From Vicia villosa (Eukaryota; Streptophyta; Magnoliopsida; Fabales; Fabaceae): a stretch of DNA of 64,000 bases. The position numbers were made by a program, and so were the translations under genes. Below the pieces are notes generated by a model. The model ran no database searches, was not told the DNA's origin, and saw only the letters and a list, made by a program, of their open reading frames with translations. Of this stretch, positions 47,721 through 58,556 are shown one piece after another (position 1 is the stretch's first letter; every line of letters starts with the position of its first letter). The DNA lies in contig NC_081181.1 of assembly GCF_029867415.1 (NCBI RefSeq), positions 72,636,144 to 72,700,143 on the forward strand, written 5' to 3'.

Positions 47721-49185
47721 TGTAATACGGTGAACTGACTTTTTTATCGAAATGTCGCGGTAAGCAAGAGTCGCCACCGACTTTTATTTTATCCAATTGG
47801 AAAGGCAAAAAGAACAGGAAAGACCTTTAAAAGATTTTGAGTTCGGGGGTAGGTTATACAAAGCGAAGGTGTAAGGCACCCTTTGCATCCATGGTTATCC
47901 ATGGGCTCTTAATTGCTTAGCTCACTTGCTTGTTTGAAAAGTTTGAAGTGTCGTGTGTGAATAGTAAAAAGATTTCGTTAAGGACTTTAGCTTGTAAATA
48001 AGTGTAGCCTTGTTTTGAAATTGTTTGAAAAGGAGGTGTGAAAAGCGTTTGATTTTTGAATTGATTGTGAGCAAGCAATTAAGAACTATCTACCCTAAGT
48101 TTGTCTTTCGTGTTCTTTAAGTCTTTCGTTTGAAAGGGTCTATCCATACCATGAGAGGGCAAGAAGTCTTTCAATTGGATGTGAAGGGTCATCGAAGGGT
48201 CATCGAGAGTTATCCTTCGCCATAAGAATGTCCCTTGCCATAAAGAGGGCAGGTAGTCTAAGGGAAGGATATAATAGTCATTTAAGGCATCATGCGAGGA
48301 TACCTTAGCAATTGGGACAATCATCCTATAAGGCAACATCGAGAGAGTTTCAATAACTCTGAAGGCGACAGGCAACATTGCTTTAGGTATCCTCGGAATC
48401 GAGGGACTTTGACTATTTAGTATACTTAGAGGCAACAGGTTTATAAGGCAACAGGAAACAAAGGCAACAAGAGGAATTACCCTAAAGGTGTGTGGGTGCA
48501 ACAATCACGTGAATTCAGTTCGATTATTTATCTTGTAATTAGTTATCCTAATTCTGTTAAAGGCTTGCACTCCCTAATATTACTAACCACGCAGCTCGAT
48601 TATTTATCTTGTAATTAGTTATCCTAATTCTGTTAAAGGCTTGCACTCCCTAAGATTACTAACCACGCAGCTTAAAATTGCAGAAATTAAAGGCAGGAAA
48701 ATAAAAATCCTACGCTATTACAATAAACACCTGCGGGGATGGGGGATTTAAAACAAAGAATAAGAGGAATCAATAATTAGTTTTATCATCTTGATCTTGA
48801 ACCTTGATCTGCCTCCTCGAACCCTCGATTGACTCTGATCATCTGAAAGTTAATAGAATATAATAGGGAAGTGAGTGTATGTGGAATTCATTGATATTGA
48901 AATAAACCCTATTTAATTCCATGAGGCAAAATAAAAAATTAAGCTGATAATAAACAAAGAGAGGGTTAGAAACTTAGCTTTTTGATCGATGACGCGTGAT
49001 CGGAGAATCTTGATTAATCTTGAAAATTTGAACAAAGAAAGAAAAAGGTTAGTGCATTGCATGATCTAAATCCTAATTGATTATAAATCCTGAAAGTTTA
49101 CAAACCCTAAAAGGTTTGCTAAGAAAACTTATTGTGACCTACAAGGGTTGTAAGGCTAAAAGATGCATTAGTGGACAACACCTAC
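47721..49185 (-). mobile_element. A 5' LTR, U5-side part (to the insertion of D)
   Basis: Starts TGTAATACGG next to the primer site. Contains the uninterrupted site (CTAACCACGCAGC near 48650-48664) into which B inserted in the sister LTR, and the 76-bp duplication. Confidence 0.9.
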
Positions 49186-50318
49186 TGTCATACCCCAAAA
49201 TTTGCCCATACTATTTCTCCTATTCAAATTCAAATCAAGATGCAAAGCTCGGACACACTCTCCTAAAACAAGGTCTCTAAACTAGGGTTTTGATCTTTTC
49301 AAAGTAAAATCGAGTTCTGACGATTCAAGTGGACCTCATAATCTCTCATATGCTTCAAAGGACCCTCATGACAATTTCCAAGTTGTGATTCAAAGGATTG
49401 CTCACTCAATGGCCCAAACGATCAATAATGGACTAGTTGACCTAAAAGTCAAACTATGGTCAAATCACAGTCAAAACTCCTGATTTTTTGTCAATATCCT
49501 CATATTGAATTATCATTCACCATTTGATCAAGAATTGATCATGGTTCATCAAGGAAAGATCCAAAATTAACAATTCAAAAGGTTTCTAAATTAGGGTTTC
49601 TAGGTAAAAGTCAACCGAACTTTGACCAGCCATAACTCTCTCATACTTCATCGAAAATTCCTCAACCAAAGCCTATTCTCAAGGAAATTTCATGTTGAGC
49701 TCGAGGTCAAGAAATGCTTCCGCATAAGCGATATGAGCCAAAACATTACGGGTCCTTCTAAAAGATCGCAAAAAGTCATCTTTTTCAAATGAAGCATACA
49801 TGAACATGAAAGACTGAATTGAGATGAAACCAAAAGCATCACTTAGAAGACATCTTAAGCTTTCTAAAAGAGTCCTATAACACCTTTTAGAATCAAAATT
49901 GAGAGAGATTTGAAATGCGCAAGTTGGCTAAAAATGGTGAAAATGCATGAAACCCTAATGAGCAAAAATCATATTTTGGAGTAATGGGCTTTAAGACTTG
50001 GACTCTCCACGTGATCACAAGCTCATAAGAGGCCCATAAGCTAATTTCTATTTATTTTATGATTTTTATTTTATTTATTTTGAGTTTATTCACTTAAAAT
50101 AAAATTAAATCAAAGAAAAATCATAATTTAATGAAAAAATTACTTGATAAAATTTCCAAAGATTTAAAATCAATCTCCAATCAATCCAAGGGCCATGAAA
50201 AACGTGAAGAGATTTCCAAGGAGCAAAATTGGAAAGAGTGAATATTATTTTCAAATCAAATTTCAATCTTTTCCAATAACGTGTTTCTTTCCATTCCTTT
50301 TGCCCTAATATGATTCAT

Positions 50319-50325
50319 TATATAT
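50319..50325 (+). promoter_or_regulatory. TATA box of the D LTR
   Basis: TATATAT in TGATTCATTATATATTCTC, about 1.1 kb from the LTR start. Confidence 0.5.
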
Positions 50326-51067
50326 TCTCAAGCATATGGTCAGCAAAGGGGACGAAATTTGGCAAGGGAGAATAGGGTTTCTAACGTGAGAAAAGTCAAG
50401 AAGTTAGGGCATATAAAAAAAATATTTCCCTGCAAATATTAAGCAATTCCAGCCGTCCCATTCTCCTCTTGAAACTCCCAGGAACTCCTATCAACCTTCT
50501 TGAAGCCTGAAGCATCTCGGACAGTCCTCCTCCATCTTCAACGGTTTGTGTAAGCTTTCAAAAATCGAATCTCTTAATTCATGCATTATGAATCGATCCT
50601 GTGCATATATATTGAACCCTGATCATGATAGGAGTGTTTTAGAACCGTCGTTTTGGAGATTTGATGCAGGTAGGGGAAAATGCCATAGTTAGGGCATGAA
50701 GCTTGTGAAGCTTCGTATCAGAGGTTGCAGGCATTTATAAGGCAAGATGGAGCCACCATTGAACTCGCACGATCCTATTTAGTGGATCTGGGTTATTTTT
50801 GTGTGCGTTCTTACGTTTTTTGCAGGTCGGAGCATAGCTATTCGTCGGAGAGGGTGACCGGAGTCACTGTTCCGGCGCTGTGTTAAACTCTGTGTTTTTT
50901 TTACCATGCGTGGCACACGGGTACTGGAGGGTCAGCGAGTCTGTTTCTCTCCCCGATTTTAATTGGTCGTTCATCAATCCCAGGGGCCCACGCGCGTTGA
51001 GTTTTTGACTTTTACCATTTACAATTATTTTTATATATTATTTTGTTCGAATAATTGCTATACAAGT

Positions 51068-51140
51068 AATGTGGTGCAGCGAGAGTGGTAAAGAGGATGG
51101 GTTTTTAACCAAAAGGTTGCTGGTTCGAACCCCAGGTAAT
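51068..51140 (+). ncRNA. tRNA-like cassette in D
   Basis: A box TGGTGCAGCGA (51072-51082) and B box GGTTCGAACCC (51122-51132), 39 bases apart, in sense with the LTR and about 750 bp downstream of its TATA box. A GGTTTTTAACC inverted repeat lies where the anticodon arm would be. Confidence 0.6.
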
Positions 51141-51256
51141 ACACTTCATTTTTTCAGGATTTTCTATAAAGATCCAGTGCATCCGGTTTATGAGTGTATA
51201 CACTTCATTTTTTCAGGATTTTCTATAAAGATCCAGTGCATCCGGTTTATGAGTGT
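51141..51256. repeat. 58-bp tandem duplication in D
   Basis: Two almost identical copies beginning ACACTTCATTTTTTCAGG and ending TTATGAGTGTA, directly after the tRNA-like cassette. Confidence 0.9.
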
Positions 51257-52234
51257 ACATGATACGTCCTCCATCTCCACCATCGGATCTCCATAAGCGT
51301 AGATCTAAGGATCCCAGAGGTGCAGCCTCACCATGCACCTTCAGGAGTGCATCACACCAGATCCTGAGCTAAGTTCTTTATTTTATTCTTTTAATTACAT
51401 AAACTATTTTATCTATTTTCTTTCTTTTTTCTTTTTCTATTTAAATTACTTTTCTAAAAAACGTTTATATTTACTAAATACTTTTGTTTTATCAAAAATT
51501 TGATTTTTGTTATTTTATCAAAAAATTGTTTTTAAACAATAAAAATTATTATTTTTGTACGTATCCTGTTATCAATTAAAATTCTTAGGTTTGTTAATCA
51601 CGATCTATTTATACACCTTAGAATCCTCAAGTAGGTGTTATCCGTGAATGCGTCTTTAAGCCTCACAAACCATGTGGGTCACAATAGGTTTAATTTTTGG
51701 TTTTAATCCCTCTTTATTATTATTTAAATTTTTTTTTTTTACCTTTGGTTTTAATTTTTGCCTTATGGTTTAAATTACTTTCAACTGTCAATGAATCTCT
51801 CATACACTCACTTTTATTCATTTTCTGCCTAAATTCTCAGATGATCAAAGTCAATCGAAGATTCGAGGAAGGTCGAGGCATTCAAGAACTTTATAATTAT
51901 TATGCCATATTTTTCTTTTGCATCTTAATTTCCCCCATCCCCGCAGGTGTTTATTGTAATAGCGTAGGGCATTTATTTTCTGCCTTTAATTTCTGCCATT
52001 TTAACTGCGTGGTTAGTAATCTTAGGGAGTGCAAGCCTTTAACGGAAGTAGATAACTATAACTAATTACAAGATAAAATATCTGAATTCAACCACATGCT
52101 TGTCGCACCCACACACCTTTAGGGTAATCCCTCTTGTTGCCTTATATTGTTGCCTCTAAGTGTACTAAATAGTCAAGTCCCTCGATTCCGAGGATACCTA
52201 AAGCAAGGTTGCCTTAAAGAATAAAAATCATCTA

Positions 52235-52312
52235 GTCCCTCGATGTTGCCTCGGAAAAATAAAGATGATTGTCCTCGATGTTGCCTCGGAAAAATAAAGA
52301 TGATTGTCCTAT
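52235..52312. repeat. Short tandem duplication in D, about 37 bp
   Basis: Two copies of CCTCGATGTTGCCTCGGAAA plus AATAAAGATGATTGT. Confidence 0.85.
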
Positions 52313-52865
52313 TGCTAAGGTATCCTCGCATGATGCCTAAAAAGATTAATGACTATTCTATCCTTCCCTTGGACTACCTGCCCTCTTTATGGCATGGGAC
52401 AGTCTTATGGCGAACGATTTCGACGACCCTTTCACATCCAATTGAAAGACTTCCTGCCCTCATGGTATGGATAGATTCTTTCAAACGAAAAACTTAAAGA
52501 ACAAGAAAGACAAACTTAGGGTAGGTAGCTATTAATTGCTTTACATCTCCTTTTCAAATGCTTTCAAAACAAGGTTACGCTTATTTACAAGATAAATTCC
52601 TTAATGAAATCTTTTTACTATTCACACACGACACTTCAAACTTTTCAAACAAACAAGTGAGCTAAGCAATTAAGAGCCCGTGGATAACCATGGATGCAAA
52701 GGGTGCCTTACACCTTCTCTTTGTATAACCTACCCCCCGAACTCAAAATCTTTCAAAGGTCTTTCCTGTTCTTTTTGCCTTTCCAATTGGATAAAATAAA
52801 AGTCGGTGGCGACTCTTGCTATCCGCGACATTTCAAAAAAAGTCAGTTCACCGTATTACACCTAC

Positions 52866-54692
52866 CAATAACAATAACAGTGATCATGATAAAATCAGGG
52901 TTTAAGGCGTAGGGTTTAATTAGCCTAAAATAATCATTATCTAAAAAAATAATTATTTTTAAATATTATATAAAAAACCGGGTTTTCGATTAAAAATAAA
53001 TACATATAAAAATATTATAAAAACTAAATTATTATATAAATAAAGATAAGTGAACACAAAAAAAATTAAAAAGGTAGTTATATGATAATAATAATAATAA
53101 TAATAAATAAATAATAAAAAAGAAGAAAAGAAAAATAAGGTTTAGAAAACTTAGCTGGCTGGGGCGCTGATCTGGTGTGGTAGATCTCTGAGGGAACACC
53201 ATAGAGTCTCATCTTCTAGGCTCTTTGATTTAGCTTTGATGGGAATCCATCCGCTGGCAGGTGACGTCCTACCATACGCTAGCATAAGACTGGTGCACAG
53301 GATCTATAAACAAACCAAGGCAAATATGTAATAAAAATAAGCTGGCGCCGATGAGACTCGAACCATGGATCGTGAGGACTTTGCACCTGCTCGTTACCAA
53401 TTAACCAAACGCTTTAGTCAGTAACGTTTGCATCAGAATATAATAAATATGAATAAACTGCACTAAATATTAAATTCAAATGGAAGGTCAAAGTGGGGCC
53501 CCCTGTTGCTTGCGCCAACCAATGAATGAGGAGAGAGGATTTGCTGATAGTTGACCGACCAGTAATATGTTGCGCGCGTGTGGAGAACGACTTTTTGACT
53601 GACCATCGCGAGCTCGGCACATCATCATCTTCTTCAACAAGCTCATGCACAGTATTGGCTGCAAATCGCCTGCGTTTGGCTACGATTTAGCCACGCATAT
53701 TCCGTAGCTAATTTCTGCGAAAAAAAAAAAGAACCTGCAGAAACAACTTGAATCGACACAAAACCGACCCAGATCCCTTAATTCTGGACCCACGAATCCA
53801 ATGGTGGGATCTTTATGGTCTGAAACGACCTCTAAGCATGAAAACGAAAGGTTGGTTTTTCCAAACCCTAACCATGGCAACTCGGTGTCTTCACGTCAAA
53901 GTTTGGTTTAATGGCATGGACCTTCTCTAAATCTTTCCACAAACTTAAAACAACCATCAAATTGCATTGAAACATGATAAATAATGAAAAACGAAATTTG
54001 AGACAACACCATAGTTATTCAAGGCATGGAACACGAATATCACACATTCCTACATAGTATAAACCTAATATATTGGACGTATGTTACCTGAGGAATCAAA
54101 TTGGATGAATAGAAGACCTTGAAAGTGGCTGGATCAAAGAATTTTCGTGTGCCCTAGTTTGTGAGATTTTTTGGAAGCTTTGAGTCCTTGTTCCCTTGGC
54201 TGCAAAGCGTGTCCCCCAATGCTGAGCATGTTGTAGCATATATATAGAGTAATTTAGGTCACATAATGGGCTTGGATACTTTGATTCTTGGAGAGAAAGA
54301 AATTTTAGTCAAAATTATATAGTTTTTTTTTCTATTTTTGCATAGAATCTTGATTCAACCCTCCCAATCTTATTTACCACGTTTTTGCCCTTAAATGAGG
54401 AGTATTTTGATGATTGAATTTGATTGTAAAATCAAATCCTTGATTTAAAACCTAATTATTTCATATTTATATGATTTATTAATATTTAAATGAATTAAAA
54501 TTCAAATAAATAAAATAAATACTATAAAAATAGAACAATTAGTTTAGGAATACTAAAAGGTTCCATGGACACGTTTGGAATGCATCTTTTAGGCCCATTA
54601 GTCCAAAAACACCAAATTACGCATTTAGGGTTTTGTGTTTTGATTTGAATTTGAATAGGAAAGAATGTATGGGCAAATTTTGGGGTATGACA
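52866..54692 (-). mobile_element. A 5' LTR, R/U3 part (after D)
   Basis: Resumes the LTR after the CCTAC duplication and ends ...GGGGTATGACA, then target duplication CTATG. TATA box at about 54237-54245 (minus strand). Differs from the sister LTR by about 1%, plus a 6-bp change in a TAA run near 53090. Confidence 0.9.
53343..53424 (-). ncRNA. tRNA-like cassette, A 5' LTR copy
   Basis: Same A box TGGTTAATTGG (53407-53397) and B box GGTTCGAGTCT (53364-53354) as in the 3' LTR; both boxes unchanged between the two LTRs. Confidence 0.6.
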
Positions 54693-54697
54693 CTATG

Positions 54698-55075
54698 ACA
54701 CATACAATTGGGAAGAACTAACCCACCTAATCAATCATATCCTTCATAATCCAATAATAGATGATAATCGGAATGAGTCCCCTCTTACCTTAGCCAAAAA
54801 TTTGATTCTTCCTCTTTATATGCTCTTTCACATACTGAGTTCTCTTCTCCTTTCTCCTTTTTTGCTTCTAATTTTCTTTCTTTCTCAATTTCCTCTATTT
54901 TATGAAAAATATAATGATAGTTAGTAAGGCCTACACTAATTAGCATCTCCCTTCTACTAACCATCACGCTAAGCCCAATTACTTTATTCTTCATAATTTT
55001 CCAATAAACCACCAAATTCCAATTAAATAATTAAATTCTAATTAAATTAAATAATGGAAATTATGGGGTGTTACA
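54698..55075 (-). mobile_element. Solo LTR E, second part
   Basis: Continues E after element A. Ends ...ATTATGGGGTGTTACA and is followed by the target duplication CGAAC. The minus-strand reading gives the LTR start TGTAACACCCC. Confidence 0.8.
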
Positions 55076-55755
55076 CGAACCCCCACAGTCTTGGTCTATA
55101 TACCAAGCCCTAGCCCACTCTTTGTAAGTCAATCGCCTTGCGCACTGCAATCAACCTTGCTTTGAAAGACTTCAAACTCTTTCTTAATAAACCTTGACTT
55201 TTGTCAAGTGATCTCAAAAACCTTTTTCTCAAATAAATACTAAAACACTTAAAGCATATTCAAACCTTTTCATAAAACGTAAAAAGAATCAAACTCATCA
55301 AACCCTTTTTGTGCCCTTGCACTCTTTTTTCCTTTAAAATATTTTCTCAATAAAAAGAAACAAAACAAACTTTCATGTTTCTTCTTAAGCAGAACTAAAA
55401 ATTCTTTGACTTCACTATTGCACAAAAGGGATGTGTAGGCACAAGATGCAGCGTCTTGCTGAGCATACAAAAAAACAATTTCTTTTCACATCTTCCCATT
55501 CTATTGCAAACAAACCCTTTAGCCTAAAAAAACACAGATATTTCAAAAGGATCATGTGGTGTAACACAGATGTGAGGGGTCTTAATACCTTTCCCTTGCA
55601 TAACCAACCCCCGTACTCGGATCTTTCTTTTTGTATGGTTTTATTGATATTTTCCCTTTCCCTGTTTTTGGGAACAATAAAGCTCGGCGGCGACTCTTAC
55701 TTTTTGCGAGTCAAGTTAATTTAATAGCTTGATCTCAGATTTTTACGTTGCGACA
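55076..55755 (+). mobile_element. Right piece of gypsy-type LTR F
   Basis: Ends with GGCGGCGACTC, GCGAGTCAAG and ...GTTGCGACA (55755), matching the layout of the B LTR end (CTAATACCTT..., GGCGACTCT, GCGACA). No primer site follows; the next sequence is a decayed plant-mobile-domain gene, so F is a solo or truncated LTR inserted there. Confidence 0.6.
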
Positions 55756-55774
55756 GTATCTACTGAAGTGATGC

Positions 55775-56225
55775 ATGCGTAAGTTTGGATTTATGCAAAT
55801 CATTCCGAGATCCCCCTTTGTGGCTGCTCCTATCAGCATTGTCCGCAGACATCTTGATGACATACTGACAGATTATGAGAGTCATCTGGTACTATTGAAG
55901 TATGTCAATCACAAGTTAGTGGCATTATGATGAGGGTTACATGACTTGGTTATATTATGTGTCACACCCTATCATGACACCAGAACTCTTGGACGTACAC
56001 TTAGGTCTGCTCATAAAGAAATCCATGAGAATGAGCATGTCAGGGATGACCTTGTTGTTGATGTGTTGTCGATTTGTCAAAATATCATACATATTACATA
56101 TAAGGGCGTATAGCCTGGGCTGTTTGAGAGAGGTGATGATGACGTAGTTGCTTTAGCACCTTCTATTCTTACTGAGGCACGAAATGTCTTTCTTTACCGG
56201 CGGCAGAGGAGGAGGCATAGTTAGG
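55775..56225 (+). pseudogene. Decayed plant-mobile-domain (MAIN-like) gene, C-terminal part
   Basis: In two plus-strand frames one can read IPRSPF(V/E)AAP, then YMTWLYYVSHPIMTP, then HKEIHENE, DLVVDVLSICQ, GLFERG and EARNVFLYRRQRRRR. This is the characteristic end of MAIN-like plant mobile domain proteins found in Mutator-like and gypsy elements. Frameshifts and stops (for example after LVAL near 55928) show it is dead. The N-terminal part is missing; LTR F sits directly upstream and may have cut it. Confidence 0.7.
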
Positions 56226-57005
56226 ATTAGGCATATGCAGCAGGTTGTTCATTTTTTTTTGTATTTTCAATGTTTTACTAGTATTTTCAATACTTTTAAG
56301 AACTATGTTTGTAATATTTTGAGATGTTTTTTAATTAATACACTACCTTATTTTGAGATGTTAATGTTTGAATCAAATTATGACACCATTAGTCGAATTT
56401 AAATGACCTCGGATTTTAAAAAATACTAAATTTAGACAATATTCTCCCCACAATACATGTAAAAAAGTTTTCGAAGATGCATATCTAAAATAAGAGTTTT
56501 CGAAGATGCATCTCCGAATTCACCTCCGAAATATTCGAAGGTGCATCTCCAAACCAAATTTTAGCAAAAATGATTCATGGTGTGTTCGGAGATGCATTTC
56601 CGAATATTTCTAAAAGCAATTTTAGGTTTTCAAAGGTGTGACCCACACCATAAGGATGAGAAAAGAAATGGGAATTTCTTTGTATACCCCTTAACCTTCA
56701 TAGGCCCTCAGGAGAGATTCTAGTTTTACCCCTTGAAATTCGGAGATACATCTTCGAACGCGCCACATTTTATTTTTTTTAAGGGTGCTTTCGTAGATGC
56801 ATTTCTGAATTCACCCATTAGTGGGTTTCGGAAGTACATATCTGAAATAAACACTCAATCATAATTTAACATAACCTAAAAACCAGAGATATTGAACTAG
56901 AGATTTAATATAAATTTAACATAGATAGTCGAAATTACATGTCTGAAATTTAACATACATATTAAAACAGAGATTTAACATACATATTGGAACAAAAATT
57001 TAGCA
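56226..57005. repeat. AT-rich spacer with TTCGGAGATGCATCTCCGAA-type palindromes
   Basis: At least six degenerate copies of a 20-bp palindrome around GATGCAT/GTGCATC occur between 56468 and 56850, in either full or half form. More copies lie at about 57480-57585, flanking the small gene at 57006. I see no protein in this stretch. Confidence 0.7.
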
Positions 57006-57400
57006 TTATATGTTATTATAAATCTGTAAATGAGGACGTTGCAACATTTTGATAACATCTTCTCCCGATCTGTGAATCTTAGCATCCACTTCAATTGGAA
57101 TCTTATTAGAGTATCGGCAAAAAGTACTCCATATAACCTTTAAATCGTCATCTGTTTTCATTACAAACTGGGTAAATTGTACCTTTCCTTCGATGCCGAG
57201 TGATGATGAATGATACTCGAGCTTGACTACCTTTTGATTTTCTGGATATTGCATGAGAGAATGAGTATGGTAATCAGCTCGCGCGAGAGACGTATCCTCG
57301 GAGAATCTAAATTGAAGTGGCGGCTTTGCACCATTAAAGTAAACAAAAGCAAGGTAAGGATATGTTTGGTCATCTCTGATTTGTGATGTGCGATGTTGAA
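57006..57400 (-). pseudogene. Small transposon-associated gene with promoter, frameshifted near start
   Basis: The minus strand from about 57345 to 57006 reads YLAFVYFNGAKPPLQF, ARADYHTHSLMQYPENQ, KVQFTQFVMKTDDDLK, WSTFCRYSNKIPIEVDAKI to a stop at 57006. An ATG at 57373 lies 45 bases from a TATAAATAG box (57426-57418), but its frame differs by one base from the frame above, so this copy is probably broken. I recognise the sequence style from legume Mutator-like islands but can give no biochemical function. Palindromic GATGCAT-type repeats flank it on both sides. Confidence 0.5.
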
Positions 57401-57417
57401 GAAATAGTTTCGAGACC

Positions 57418-57426
57418 CTATTTATA
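57418..57426 (-). promoter_or_regulatory. TATA box for the small gene at 57006-57400
   Basis: Minus strand TATAAATAG, 45 bases before the first ATG. Confidence 0.55.
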
Positions 57427-57895
57427 GAAGATTTGGAGCAATTTGGTCAGAAGAACTCTTATCATGTGTTAGGGCATGTTACGGAGATACACTTTCGAAT
57501 ACACCCCTTATTTTTTTTACGAAAACAGGGGTTTTTCCCTTATGGGTTTTTTAAAAAAACATTTCGGAAGTGTATTTCTGAATTATGCTGAAAGAAGAAT
57601 TATTTAGGCATAATTTTTACCATATAAACAAAAAATAATTAAATCGATAAAAGTAAATATCGGTAAAATAATTGAATAGATATTTTATATATGTATTGAA
57701 TCATATAGAATTTATATTGTGCACGACGATACATAAAAAAATGGTTCAGTTACATTCTAAAATATACCAAACGAATTCTTTCTTCGACTTCTCCCTATTT
57801 GTTTATCTCTCAAGCTCCTTCAACTTGGTGAATTCTGCCATCCTTTCCAAAAAATGATTCGACCAAGTTTTTGCCACTTTTGCAAAATGTGTCGT
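57427..57895. other. Spacer between the small gene and the OTU-like gene
   Basis: Contains two further degenerate palindromes (about 57480 and 57562) and AT-rich sequence. The plus-strand frame at 57672 has no recognisable features. Confidence 0.4.
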
Positions 57896-58556
57896 CTACT
57901 CCACTGACGTAGCCGGAATAGGACACCCCAGTTTCAAATAAACCTGAACAAAATAGAGTGATTTAAGATACCAAATACAAATGATGCAGTCGGATGGATC
58001 TTGAGGTGGGCGACTCCGAAATGGGAAAAATGTCTTTGAAAAACAACATCTCGTAAAATTGATACATACCTTGTCACATGCACTTGCTATAAGATGACCC
58101 ACTTCAGGGAAGCACATCCACTTTTTAGGTGGTGCGGAACCGGTAACACATGGAACGAGTGCATTGTGAATTTTATCGAATCCTTCTTTATTCCCACATA
58201 GTCGTGTGTAAGCTTCCATATGCACTGTCAACTCCGAAATAAGTGTTTGTCGCACAATAATGTGGTTATCCTTTCCTTTACTAAGTAAACCGGACACGGC
58301 CCGAAACCCGCAATTTCCATCATCTCCTTCATTTATGATCCTTTCAACGTGTTTGTGCATAAAAAGTGACATCTCATCAATGTGAATAATCGGTGGTGGA
58401 ATTAGTTGTTTCTTAGTCGGAGTTACGAGGTGGTTTGGAAATGAGAGCTCCCTTGAAAATACTTTTTGCGATTTAGGAGTTGGACAATCCGGGAAATAAG
58501 AATCAACAACTTCATGGTAAGACAGAGTCTGCTTTGTTGGATTGTCATCTTGTGTA
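57896..58556 (-). pseudogene. OTU-type cysteine protease-like gene, truncated at its 5' end
   Basis: A 220-codon minus-strand frame contains INEGDDGNCGFRAVSGLL, the Asp-Gly-Asn-Cys signature of OTU cysteine proteases, then ICIWYLKSLYFVQVYLKLGC near the end. From memory of the family the last block is normally ...HFVQVYLKPGC, with His in the catalytic position; here Tyr stands there, so the enzyme is probably dead. Such OTU genes occur in legume Mutator-like elements, in agreement with the neighbours. The 5' part is cut at 58556 by an LTR (from 58557); the in-frame codons before that point are LTR sequence. Confidence 0.65.

Larger units (their letters stand above)
49186..52860 (+). mobile_element. 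Element D: 3.7 kb solo LTR in the opposite orientation within the A LTR
   Basis: TGTCATACCCCAAAATTTGCCC start, ...GTTCACCGTATTACA end, perfect duplication CCTAC (49181-49185 / 52861-52865), and no interior or second LTR. Its last 0.8 kb is the reverse complement of the A LTR end at recognisable but clearly diverged identity, so D is a relative of the A family. It holds a TATA box (50319-50325), a tRNA-like cassette and two tandem duplications. Frames inside (51697-52065 and others) have no family features. Confidence 0.9.
12652..54692 (-). mobile_element. Element A: non-autonomous Ogre-related LTR retrotransposon, full nested span
   Basis: Two LTRs in the same orientation with TGTCATACCCC minus-strand starts and ...CCGTATTACA ends, a primer site at 47699-47716, a polypurine tract at 36329-36345 and a perfect 5-bp duplication CTATG (12647-12651 / 54693-54697). 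After removing B, C and D the element is about 11.7 kb: LTRs of about 3.28 kb and an interior of about 5.2 kb. The interior carries only a gag zinc-knuckle remnant (39584-39793) and tandem repeats; there is no ORF1, protease, RT or integrase. Its primer site is identical and its polypurine tract similar to those of Ogre B, so I infer mobilisation in trans by an Ogre. By hand count the LTRs differ at about 34 of 3280 aligned positions. Confidence 0.9.
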
